A stretch of DNA of 64,000 nucleotides, from NCBI RefSeq assembly GCF_900005765.1, contig NC_041692.1, forward strand, positions 1,860,001 through 1,924,000, written 5' to 3'. This document shows, piece after piece, positions 47,097 through 57,481 of this stretch; position 1 is the first letter of the stretch, and every line of letters begins with the position of its first letter. The position numbers and the translations under genes are program-made. The notes beneath the pieces were generated by a model. It was not told where the DNA came from and did no database searches. It saw only the letters and a program-made list of their open reading frames with translations. Origin of the DNA: Plasmodium relictum. Taxonomy: Eukaryota; Apicomplexa; Aconoidasida; Haemosporida; Plasmodiidae.

Positions 47097-48665
47097 ATGA
47101 GTAAACACATATATACTCTGGATGGAGGAAAAATAAGTGAATTAGATAGATTAGGTTTTAAAAATTTTGATTTTTTATCATGTGATGATGATAATGAATA
47201 TGATGTATCAAAAAATGAAATGAAAAATATTCTAGAAAATATTCATTTGAGTTATTTTCTTGCTGGATGTAACATTATCAATACTAATACATTTCAAGTT
47301 AATTTACATAGTTTAAAAAAACGAAATATTGGTGTAGAAAAAGGAGAAGAGATATTAAATACATATATAGATATAGCATACAAAAGTTTACAAAAATATA
47401 AAGAGATAAAAAGGAATGAAAATTTTTTATTGAACTATTCTAAAAATATAAATGATTCTATTTATGAACACTTAGAAAATTTTAAAAATATTAGAAAAAA
47501 ATTAAATATTTTACATGATAATGATACTATCAATACAAAAATTTATTTAGATGAATTAAAATTACAAAATACACATTTAAAAAAAAAAATAGATAGAAAT
47601 AAAAATAATTATATTGCTTTTTCTAATGGGTGTTATAATTCTGCTTTTCGAGATTTTAGTGAGTATTCAGGAGTATTGCATAAGAATAAAGAAAAATTAA
47701 AAGATAAAAAATTATCAACTTACGTAAAAACAAATAATATGATAAAATTAGAAAAAATGAAAATGAGGAATAATAATAATAAAAATCCTAAAAATTTATC
47801 AAAAAAAAATATTAAACATCATAAATATTATGATATAAAATTAAAATTATTATATAGCAATACTCTTTTTAACTCAAAACTATGTAATATAGAAATGATA
47901 CCCAGAAATAAAATGGATAATGAAAGTATATATATTTTTTCACCAAATAGCAAACTTTTTAATTATGGAATAGAATATTATATAGATGTATCAGACGAAG
48001 AAATTATAAGTAATTGTAAATTTAAGTTAGGTTCTTTTTCTAAAAATGCAAATAAACTAAATTTCTTTTCTTTAACAACAGCTTCTAATATAAGAGAAGT
48101 ATTAACTTTTTATAATTATATTAAGTACTATGGAAATACTTTTAACAATAGTGTAATTGTAAACTTTTTTTGCAACAGTTCTAAATATATCGGATGTTCC
48201 CATTATTCCTTTTTTGATTTTGCTTCATTATTATTATATTTGGACTCTTATAATAAATATATAAGAGCAATAGGATTAAATTGCATAAACATAGAAAATG
48301 CCTATGATTTATTTTATCCTTTTAAAAAATATGTCTGTCAATATAATAATATCAATGTTGATTTATATAAAAGTGACAATTCTCAAATGAATTCTATAGC
48401 TAAATGTGTAATGAATGATTTGAAAAAAAATAGGTATGTTAACGATGTCGATTTTTTTTGTTCACCTAATAAATCTTTAGAAAACGTAATTTTTGATAAT
48501 AACAATAATAATATAAATTTTCAAAATTCATCAAAAAAAAGTAATCATGTTTATAATTTCATTGAAAAATGGTTGGGAGTAAATGTAAATGGATTTGGTG
48601 GTTGCTGCTTTTATAATCCTTATGATATTTCTCTAATTGATTATAAATTAAGACAACTTTTATAA
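47097..48665 (+). CDS. Homocysteine S-methyltransferase-like protein
   Basis: Members of this family use a zinc-bound thiolate of homocysteine to accept a methyl group and form methionine, often from S-methylmethionine or S-adenosylmethionine. This is a single exon of 522 residues. The start TLDGGKISELDRLGF matches the family's LDGGxxTELxRxG. The segment HLSYFLAGCNIINTNTFQVN matches the H-x-x-Y-x-x-AGA-x-x-x-x-T-x-TYQ strand. SNGCYNSAFRDFSEYSG matches the second barrel motif. The zinc Cys are in IGLNCINIENA (C396) and the terminal GFGGCC (C503/C504). Bacterial MmuM has about 310 residues. The extra length comes from Lys/Asn-rich inserts at about residues 100-180 and 205-300. All three zinc ligands are kept, so the enzyme is probably active. 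No targeting signal is evident, so cytosolic is likely. Folate- or betaine-dependent relatives share the fold, so the methyl donor is unsettled. Confidence 0.9.
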   Translation: MSKHIYTLDGGKISELDRLGFKNFDFLSCDDDNEYDVSKNEMKNILENIHLSYFLAGCNIINTNTFQVNLHSLKKRNIGVEKGEEILNTYIDIAYKSLQKYKEIKRNENFLLNYSKNINDSIYEHLENFKNIRKKLNILHDNDTINTKIYLDELKLQNTHLKKKIDRNKNNYIAFSNGCYNSAFRDFSEYSGVLHKNKEKLKDKKLSTYVKTNNMIKLEKMKMRNNNNKNPKNLSKKNIKHHKYYDIKLKLLYSNTLFNSKLCNIEMIPRNKMDNESIYIFSPNSKLFNYGIEYYIDVSDEEIISNCKFKLGSFSKNANKLNFFSLTTASNIREVLTFYNYIKYYGNTFNNSVIVNFFCNSSKYIGCSHYSFFDFASLLLYLDSYNKYIRAIGLNCINIENAYDLFYPFKKYVCQYNNINVDLYKSDNSQMNSIAKCVMNDLKKNRYVNDVDFFCSPNKSLENVIFDNNNNNINFQNSSKKSNHVYNFIEKWLGVNVNGFGGCCFYNPYDISLIDYKLRQLL

Positions 48666-49043
48666 TATTACATCTAAAACCAATTAATTTTTACCTTATT
48701 TTGGGGTAATTTCTTTAATTTTTATTTTAAATAAAAATTTTTTTTTTTTTCTTAATTTAAATCATATTTCAATAAATGATTCTAATTCATAGCACCTAAA
48801 TAAAGAAACAAAATAAGATAAATAATTATAATTTTAATGATAAAAATACAAAATCAAATAAATAAATAAATTTGATCTCCGTTGTTTTAAAGAAAAATTA
48901 TTCATTAGAAGTTTAATATTTTTGTAAAATATGAATTAAATTTTATTTTTTAAAAATATATAAAGAAAAAAAAAAAAATTAAATAAATTTATTTCTTTGT
49001 ACATTGTGTGATGAATTTTTTTTTTTTTTTTTTTATTATATTA
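48666..49043. other. Convergent intergenic region
   Basis: AT-rich 3' flanks of the methyltransferase (+) and the Cys-rich gene (-). Nothing distinctive. Confidence 0.6.
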
Positions 49044-49812
49044 TTATTGTTCTTCATCACTATCTGTAACATCGGAATCAGAATCAGAGAAATGATCTTT
49101 GTTAGAATAATTTTCTTGAATTTTTTGGTAAAACTTTTTATATATATCATCTTTTTCTTTAATTTCAAAAATTTTAGTTTTGTTATTGTATATATATTCT
49201 ACTGATTTTTTTAAATTTTTTTTAGCTACTTCTTTTTTCAAAGTAAAAATTGGTTTTTCTGTTTTTACTTCTCCTTTGTAATCTATAAGCAAATTATCAC
49301 ATTTATACACATGTCTATATTTATATTTACAATACCATGCACATAAACATCTATTATATATTTTTATGCAGTTATCATTACAAACATTACATTCACATAA
49401 ATTAAAATGTTGACTTTCTTTCATTTTATTTATTATCCTGTTTTCAATTCTTCTTAAACCAACACATAATAAAAACCTGCCACCATTTCTCCAGTCTATT
49501 GGGTAACGAGGAATTAAGCTTGTAGGAATCTGCAAAAATACAAGAATATTTAACAATATATTCATAAATTAAAAAAAAAAAGAAAGTTAAAATTTTATAA
49601 AAACCTTTGTTGTTGGATAAACAGGATCATACAATGATTTTCCATGCTGATGATTTCCTAAGAAAAAAGATAATTTAAAAAAAAATTTAGAAGAAATCAC
49701 AAATTCTTATATATATATATATATATATTTTTAAACCTCTATATCCAATAGGTCTTCTTCCTGTGGGAGCTTTTGGCAATTTCGCTTTTAAAATATCTAA
49801 CTTTTTTGACAT
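49044..49812 (-). CDS. Cys-rich protein with acidic tail, three exons, unknown function
   Basis: Minus-strand exons 49812-49737, 49657-49605 and 49529-49044 join in phase to 204 residues. The upstream two exons supply the true start (MSKKLDILKAKLPKAPTGRR). Most of the ordered part is at residues 10-125. It begins with a basic Pro/Gly-rich stretch (GRRPIGYRGNHQHGKSLYDP), then IPRYPIDWRNGGRFLLCVGL. A block with eight Cys follows (CECNVCNDNCIKIYNRCLC and then CKYKYRHVYKC), spaced in a way that could bind zinc or form disulfides. The last 35 residues are acidic (SDSDSDVTDSDEEQ), resembling a casein-kinase-type phosphorylated tail. There is no signal peptide, so zinc binding in cytosol or nucleus is more likely than disulfides. 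The family is not recognised. The conservation-like density of aromatic and Cys residues argues for a real conserved gene. Confidence 0.82.
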
Positions 49813-50958
49813 TATTTAAAAAATTAAATATTTTTCTTTCAATTACACCTTTTTTCATATTATAAAATTTATTTTATATTAAATATTTTATTTTATAATT
49901 TGTATTTTTTTCATTAGAAATTACAAATTAATATAGAAGAAATAATTAATCTTTAATATCTTTTTTTTAATATAATTTAGTCTACTATTTTAATTTTTAT
50001 AAAAACAAAAATGAAACTTTATATAACATATATAATGAAGTAATTTATTATTATATTTTTCCTTTTTCTTAAACCATTCAAAATTTAATTGTTTTTAATT
50101 TTAAAATATAATATAAATTGGTGCAACGATATTAATCATTATTCATAAATTTTTGTAAATGAAATTAAAAAAAAAAAAAATCAAAGAGAATAAAAATTTT
50201 TTTTTTTTTTTTTTTAAATGTAAAATTTTTAATAAATTTAAAATATATACATATATAAATATATGTATATATATGTATATTTATATATATGTATATAGAG
50301 TATTTTCTTTTTAACGCGTAAATGCCTCCTATTTAAACTCCATTTCCTTCTTTTAATTTTTCTTTTACACTTTTACTTTTTTTTTCCCTTTTTATTTTTC
50401 ATTTTTATTTTTATTATTCATTAATATACATATATACATTCATAAAATTAGTTTTTAATCATTAATATGATTTTTTTTAAGACAAATGTTTATGTAAAGA
50501 AAAAAAGGTATTAATTTCTTTTTATATTATTTTTTCATTTCTCTTTTATATATATATATATAAACTTTTATTTTAATTCTATGTATGTAAAATATATTTC
50601 ACTTCAATAATAAATACATAAAAAAATATATTTTTTAAATATACATTTATATATATGTATACTTTTTTTTCATTTATGAATTTATTTTCGTAATGTTAAA
50701 TTATAATATTTTCAACGTATGAGAATTTTTCCTAACATTTAATATATATTTATATATATATATATATATTATTTACTTTTGTGAATTCTTTTTTTTTTTT
50801 AATTTTAAATATTTTTGTAGAAACTTATATAAAACTTCATAATAATTATAATTAAAACATTTGAAATGATTCTACATAAAAAATTATTTATGTAATATTA
50901 TTTGAATTCATTTATTTGTAATACTTTTACTATATACATATATATATATTTTTAATCA

Positions 50959-51052
<94 letters not shown>

Positions 51053-51284
51053 TTTTTTTTTTTAATAATTATTTTGAATACATCACATAAAAAATTATAT
51101 AATGTATTAAAAATAAATTATAAAAATATAAGGTAATAAAAAGTACATGATATTTTTCTACATTTTTTTTTTTTTATTAAAGAAAAAAATTATCTTAAAT
51201 TTTTTTTAGTGTTACATTTTAAAATAGTATTATATAAATTTTTTTTTTTTTTTTTTTTGGAATATATTATTTTATATAATTAAT
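49813..51284. other. Divergent intergenic region, Cys-rich gene / SENP
   Basis: A 1.5 kb AT-rich spacer with start regions for both genes. It contains the ATT microsatellite listed below and TA runs near 50270 and 50750. Confidence 0.6.
50963..51050. repeat. (ATT)n microsatellite
   Basis: About 29 uninterrupted ATT units, ending about 235 bp before the SENP start codon, so within its likely 5' UTR or promoter. A pure array this long is expected to vary in length. Confidence 0.95.
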
Positions 51285-54200
51285 ATGAATAGAATTGAAT
51301 GGAATATAAAAGATTTATTTGAAAAAGACAAAAATAATAATGAAGATAAAACAAACAAATGTAGTAAAAAGATAAATTACGAAGAAAAAAATGATAACGA
51401 TTCTTATTCTTCTAGCATAAATGCTTATAAAACTCCTATAATGGTAAAAAAGACTAACCAAACTTCAGAGAACAATCATTATTTTTTATTAAAAAAGAAT
51501 AGAAACAGTTTTAGTGAAAATGCCCAAATATATAATAAATTAAATAAGAAAATGAATCATAAATTAGCTAATAGATTAACTATAAAACTAAATAGTAACT
51601 TAAATAAAAATAATGATTCATATATAAATAGTGGTAATGATAAAACTTCTAATAAATTTAATTTTGCTGACAAAGAAACAAAATCAAGTGGACTTCTTTG
51701 GAAGTGCGTAAAAAATGTTTATACTTCTTTTACAACAGCTGTAAAGAAAAATATTTTCATCAATGATAAGAATTTAGAGGATAATCATATTTCAAAAGAG
51801 AAATCAATTTCAAATAATTCTAGGATAATTAACAAAAAAATGAAAATCAAAAAATATAAAGACACAATATTAAATGAATCTTGTATATTTTCAAAAAGAA
51901 AAAATGATTTAATATCGGATAAATATATGAATAAAAATTCATCATATGATATTAAAATAATTAAAGAGAAAAACTTAAAAAATGGAATTTTACTTGAAAC
52001 TAATAAAAACAAAAATGATGAACAAGAAACAGAGGATATAAATAAGAAAATAAAAAATTGTTATTATGATTTTTTTGAAGATGATATAAAAAACTTATTT
52101 GGATATGATGATTATGAAAAAGTGGAATATTTTAATTATAATAATTATAAGAATAAACAAGATATTCAAAGAAAGCATAATATTTGCGAAAACACAAATA
52201 AAAACAATATTGATAAATATAATATTAAACGAAATGATGGTAGCAATAATAGGTATTCATCTAGTTCAAGCTCTTCTGAATTTAATTTTAATAAAATTAA
52301 TGAAAATGATAACTTTTCATACGATTATATAACATCTAATTTAAAAGACAAAAAAAAAAAAGTTAATAATTTAATTTCAAAGACTAATAGCCAGCATTCA
52401 TTGCATAATTTATATAATACTGACCTAAGCTCTAACAAAGGTTTTTTTTTTGAATCACCAGGAGATGAAAATATAAATAAAAATGAAAGTTATTATTTTC
52501 TTACTGAAAAAAGAAATGGAAATAATAGTAGTGATAATAATATTGTAGTGACTAATAAAAACAAAGATGATCATATTACGCAAAACAAAAGTAATATATT
52601 AAGGCCGTATTTCCAGAATAACAATAAAAAATGTAGTAAAGATAATATAAAAAAAAAAATTAATAAAGAATATGGAAATAATGATAGTGATATAAGTGTG
52701 AGTAATAGTATTGACAAATGCATTGAAAAGAAAATAGATAAAAATTTTAGCAATAATAAAGACGAATATTTTACGATAAAAAAAAGTAAAGAAAGGGAAA
52801 ATACAATAAAATGTGTAGATAAATGTGATGAAAAGAACAAAAGCTTGGAAAGTTTCTATTATGAAAATATTTTTAAAAAAAAAAATAAAGAAGATAATGT
52901 AATAAATATAATCGATGATGAAGAGGAGTATGCATATAATGAATTAGTTAGTAACTGTGATACTTTTGAAAATCAAAGTTTAAAAAATAAAGATCAAGAT
53001 AATGGTTACAAAAATACAGAAAATTATAATAGTTTCATTAAAAATAATGAAGAAATAAAAAAAATGAGGAATGAATATAAATCATTAATACAATTGATAG
53101 ATACATTCATTGATGAAAGTTTAAATGGTAGTGATTTATCTAATTCTTTAATTGATAAAAAAAAAAGTAATGAAGGTGATCGAGAAAAAAAAAATATAAA
53201 TAATGACTTCAATAAAGATGAAGATAGTATGAAAATCATAGATGGAATTTATAGTGACAATAAAAATAAGTATATTATCTTAAAATATGATGAAGATTCG
53301 TTAATTGAAGCATTAGAAAAATTAAGAATTGATAAGAAGAAAAAAAAAGTATATGAAAGAGAAGAGGAAGAAGAAGAAAAAAAAAAAATTACAAAAATAG
53401 ACAAAAGTATATTTTATAAATGTAATAAAAAGGATCAATATGAAACAGCAATATTTATATTAAATCAAAAAAATGAAAATAAAGTATTAATTGAAAAATT
53501 TAATGTTCCCCTATTGTATTCTCAAATAAAATGTTTAATAGATACACAATGGTTAAACGATGAAGTTATTAATTTTTATTTAAGTATGTTACAAGAATAT
53601 AATGAACAAAAAGTTAAAAACGATTCATCATATTTTCCAAAGATTTTTACTTTTAGTACATTTTTTTTTCAATCATTAAGTTCAAATGGGTGTTACAATT
53701 ATTGTAAGGTATCCAGATGGACAAAAAGAAAAAAGGTTGATATTTTTTCTTTTGATTTAATTCTTATTCCATTACATGTAGGTGGAAATCATTGGACATT
53801 AGGATCGATTAATATAAAAGATAAAAAAATTAAATTATATGATTCTTTAAATATGCCAAATAAAAACTTTTTTGAATATATAAGAAGGTATATCGTTGAT
53901 GAAGCAAAAGATAAAAAACAGATAGATATTAATATTTCTACGTGGGAATATGATAAAAATGGAAATTCCGAGGTATTTTTAAAAAGCAAAAAAAAAAAAA
54001 AAAAATATTAATTTATAATAATATATTTTATTTATAAATATAACATGGCTTTTGAATGTATAATATTATTAAAAATTACTATATTATAATATACCATATA
54101 TATATACGCGTATTTGAAAACAAAATATTTCTTTTTTTTTAGATTGGGGCACCATTTCAAGAAAATGGATATGATTGTGGAGTATTTACATGTATGTTTG

Positions 54201-54508
54201 CAAAATGTTTAAGTTTTAATAGGGAATTTGATTTTAACCAAAATGATATAAAGGAAATACGATTAAAAATGGTATAACAAGATATATATATATCATTATA
54301 TTTCAAATATATTTAAAGAAAAAAAATGTACTTAAGATATATTAATTTAAAAACTTGATATCTTTTATAAATTTCGAAATTATGATTAAGTTATTTATTT
54401 ATTTATTTTTTTTTATTAACTAAAATTTTTTTTAAATAATTTTATTTTTTTATTTCTTTTTTTTATTAATAGGTTTATGAAATATCAAAAGGATATTTAG
54501 CATTTTGA
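51285..54508 (+). CDS. SENP1: ULP1/SENP-type SUMO protease
   Basis: A C48 cysteine protease that matures SUMO and removes it from conjugates. Exons 51285-53972, 54143-54271 and 54473-54508 join in phase 0 to give 950 residues. Residues 1-740 are low-complexity Asn/Lys/Ser/Asp sequence with some acidic stretches, and no known domain. The catalytic domain is about 755-950. It starts near FNVPLLYSQIKCLIDTQWLNDEVINFYLSML, written here in family terms as the substrate-binding WLND motif at about 788-791. The catalytic residues are His836 (GGNHWTLGSI), Asp853 (KLYDSLN), Gln902 (PFQENGYDCGVF) and Cys908. The Cys lies in exon 2, so an unspliced read would lose it. P. falciparum has two SENPs, and the length and position fit SENP1. 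Nuclear or perinuclear location is inferred. Confidence 0.93.
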
Positions 54509-55091
54509 TTAATATATTATTATAATGGAAATTGTATAAAATTAATAAAAATAACAAAATGGTACTTATTTTTTTTTAATTTTTTTTTTTTTTTTTTACG
54601 TTTTAAATTTAGATATGTACATACACATATTAAAATTATTTCATTTGTTTTTGATATTTATTTTTTTTTCACCTTATTAATTTACATACATATATATATA
54701 TACATACATTGCTTTAAAATGTTTTTACATTTTTAATTATTTTTCCTTTTTAATTATTAAAACAATTGTTTTTATTTGATAACTAATATACTATACTTTT
54801 TATCATGTTAAAATGTAATTTTTTAATATGTTATTTTATTTAATAATAAAAAAGAAACTTATTTTCTGAATTTTTTAAAAACAATGAATATATATATAGA
54901 ATATTACAAATATTTCCTGAAATATTTATTAATTACTTTTATAAGATGATGATGAAAATTCAAAAAAAGAACAAATAAAACTTAATTTAAAATACAAATA
55001 TAAAAATTTTTCCAAGTATATATTTAAATTAAAATTTAAAATTAAAATATTAAAAAGTATTTAAAAATAAAAAAAAAAATATTTCAATATT
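54509..55091. other. Convergent intergenic region
   Basis: AT-rich 3' flanks of SENP (+) and the thioredoxin-like gene (-). Only homopolymer tracts and a short TA run. Confidence 0.6.
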
Positions 55092-56553
55092 TTAATAGAA
55101 TAATTCTTTATTATTAAATATTAAGCAAGACAAATGAGCTATTTCACTCCCATAATCATAAATTATATCTTCTTTTTTTTTATTCATAATTTCGTGTTTA
55201 AATACACATCTTTTCAATTTACTACCAATATTATCTAGTGTCTACATGAAAAAAAAAAAAAAATTTGTAAAAATAGTAAAATGCATTTTTTTTATGATAT
55301 ATACAAAGTATCTTTTTATTAAAAAACAAATTATTTGTATTTATTTTTAATATATATAGTTCAATTTTAGGAAGATTGTATTAATTTTTATGTGCAATGT
55401 ACATATATATATATATATATATATTTTTACAAACCTTTATTTGGTTATAAGTACTCTGAGGGATATGAATAAAATCTTTTATTTGTGAAACAATGTTTTC
55501 AACTGTTAATGGTTTTTCAATTTTTAAAACGGCACTATCATTATCATAATGATATGGTAAAATAAAATAAATTAAAGGAAATAAATTTTCATTAAAATCT
55601 TTTATCATATTATATTGAATATTATATTTTGAAATATCTATACCTACAATATTAACTGATATAGAATTATCTTTAAAAATTTTTGATAAATCAACTAGTA
55701 AAGATTTTATATACATATTTAAAAAAATATTATTACTATAAAAAAAAACGATTGTTTTTATATTATTATCTATAATGCTTGTGATATGTTCAGGTTTAAT
55801 ATCTTTATAAGAATGAATGTTTTGTTTAATTTGAAGTATTTTGCACAACTCTCTTTGCTTTTCGTTTTTTTTTTTAATATGAGGTATAAATAAGCATATT
55901 AAAAAATGTGGGAAAAATAGCATAAAAGTAAAACATATATAAGGTAAAATTGTTGAGATATATTGATATGTGTATTCTTCTTTAGTTAGTCTTTTTCTAT
56001 CAATAAGAAAAGAAGATGGATCAACATTATCTTCATATCTTTGTATATTGTAATAATAAAGAGAGTTAATATTTTTTTTTTCAAGATAAGTTTTTTTTTC
56101 ATCACTTTTAATTTTTTTATTTTCCATAATATTTTTTATATTTATAAATATTTCCTTTTTATTTTGATCTCTATTTAATTTGATATTACTCAAGGATTCT
56201 TCGTAAAAATATATGTCAAAATCGTTTTTAATTTCATTTTTTTCTAAAAATTGCACAAATTCTACTAACTTATCAAAATTACTTGGATTAAATAAAATTC
56301 GATCATATAATAAATTTGAGTTTTTTTTAACAAGAACAAATTTACCTATCTCATTTATAATAATATTATTGTTTTGTAAAACTTTAAGAAAATTTTCATA
56401 TTCTTTTAATTCAATTGGTTTTGCATATTTTGAAGGTGTTTTTTCTATATTATTACTACAAATATATTGAGACGAAAAATACATATATTTTCTTTTGTAT
56501 TTACATTTTAAAATATTTTTTATTTTATGCATACTTTTATTAAAAAAAGGCAT
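55092..56553 (-). CDS. Membrane-anchored protein with possible thioredoxin-like fold
   Basis: Minus-strand exons 56553-55435 and 55241-55092 join in phase 0 (AAG|GTTTGT to TGTAG|ACA) to give 422 residues. The true ATG is at 56551-56553. An upstream in-frame TTG is not used. Residues 1-30 are basic and could be a targeting leader. Two close hydrophobic stretches at about 198-226 (YISTILPYICFTFMLFFPHF onward) form one or two membrane spans. After them, about 265-370 follows a thioredoxin-like order: a VVFF-type strand (IKTIVFFYSNN), a helix, a second strand (VNIVGIDIS), then FPLIYFILP, where thioredoxins have the cis-Pro strand, and a final amphipathic helix. The CXXC active site is missing, because the position after VFFYSNN carries IFLN. 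If the fold is right, the protein is not a redox enzyme. Exon 2 adds 49 residues with a Cys. Family not recognised with certainty. Confidence 0.75.
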
Positions 56554-57481
56554 CTTCAAATTCTTCCCTTTTTTTTATAAATAAATGTAATTTAATATAT
56601 TTTTAATTGAAGCAGTAGTATGTTTATTATGTTGCACTTTTTTATAGAATAAAGAAATCATAGTCTTTTTTCTATTATTATCATAATACTATATGTAAAT
56701 GTCATGAAACTCCTTTTTCTCTTTATTATTTTTTATTTATCTTTATATAATGAAAATTTCTCAAATCTTATAGAATATTTTTCTATTAAAAAAATTATTG
56801 CTTGATAAAGGAAAATATATATTTATGTATTAAGAGTAATTAATTTTTTAAATTATGATTATTTTTTACTAATTAGGATAAGTTAAAATATAATAAATAG
56901 AGGGAAAAAGAAAAAAAAAAAAAAAAATTAAATAAAATATTAATATATTTATAAACTATAAAAGAAATAAAGTATACTTTTTTTTTTTTTTTTTCATCAC
57001 TTTTTAATAAACTAAAAATCATTAAAAAAATTACATATTTTTTATAGCATCTTACAAATAATACTTAATTTTAAAAATTGTAATTTAAAAAAAAAAAAGA
57101 GAAAAAATTTTCTAAAGTAACTTTTTTTCTCGTGTATATATATTTGTACATAAATTTTTAAAGTAAAATAAAATGTTAACAGTAAAGTTGTGTAGAAATG
57201 CATGATTTTAGTATAATTTTTTTTTTTTAATATATGATATTGTAAAAAAAATTACAAATTATATACACAATAATAAAAAAGTTTTTCATTTATTTCTATT
57301 ACTAAAAAAAAGTATATATATAAAAGTATAGAAACATAAAGATTATTACAAATATATATATTTCTTTATATTTAATTATTTATATATATTTTTTTTAATA
57401 TGCTGAATAAATAGGAATTGTTTAAAAAGATTCTTTAATTTTTGCTAAAAAAATTAATTAAAAATACATAAAGTTAAAAAA
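56554..57481. other. Divergent intergenic region, thioredoxin-like / TAF1
   Basis: AT-rich spacer of 0.9 kb with several homopolymer tracts. It holds the start regions of both genes. No small exons seen. Confidence 0.6.
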
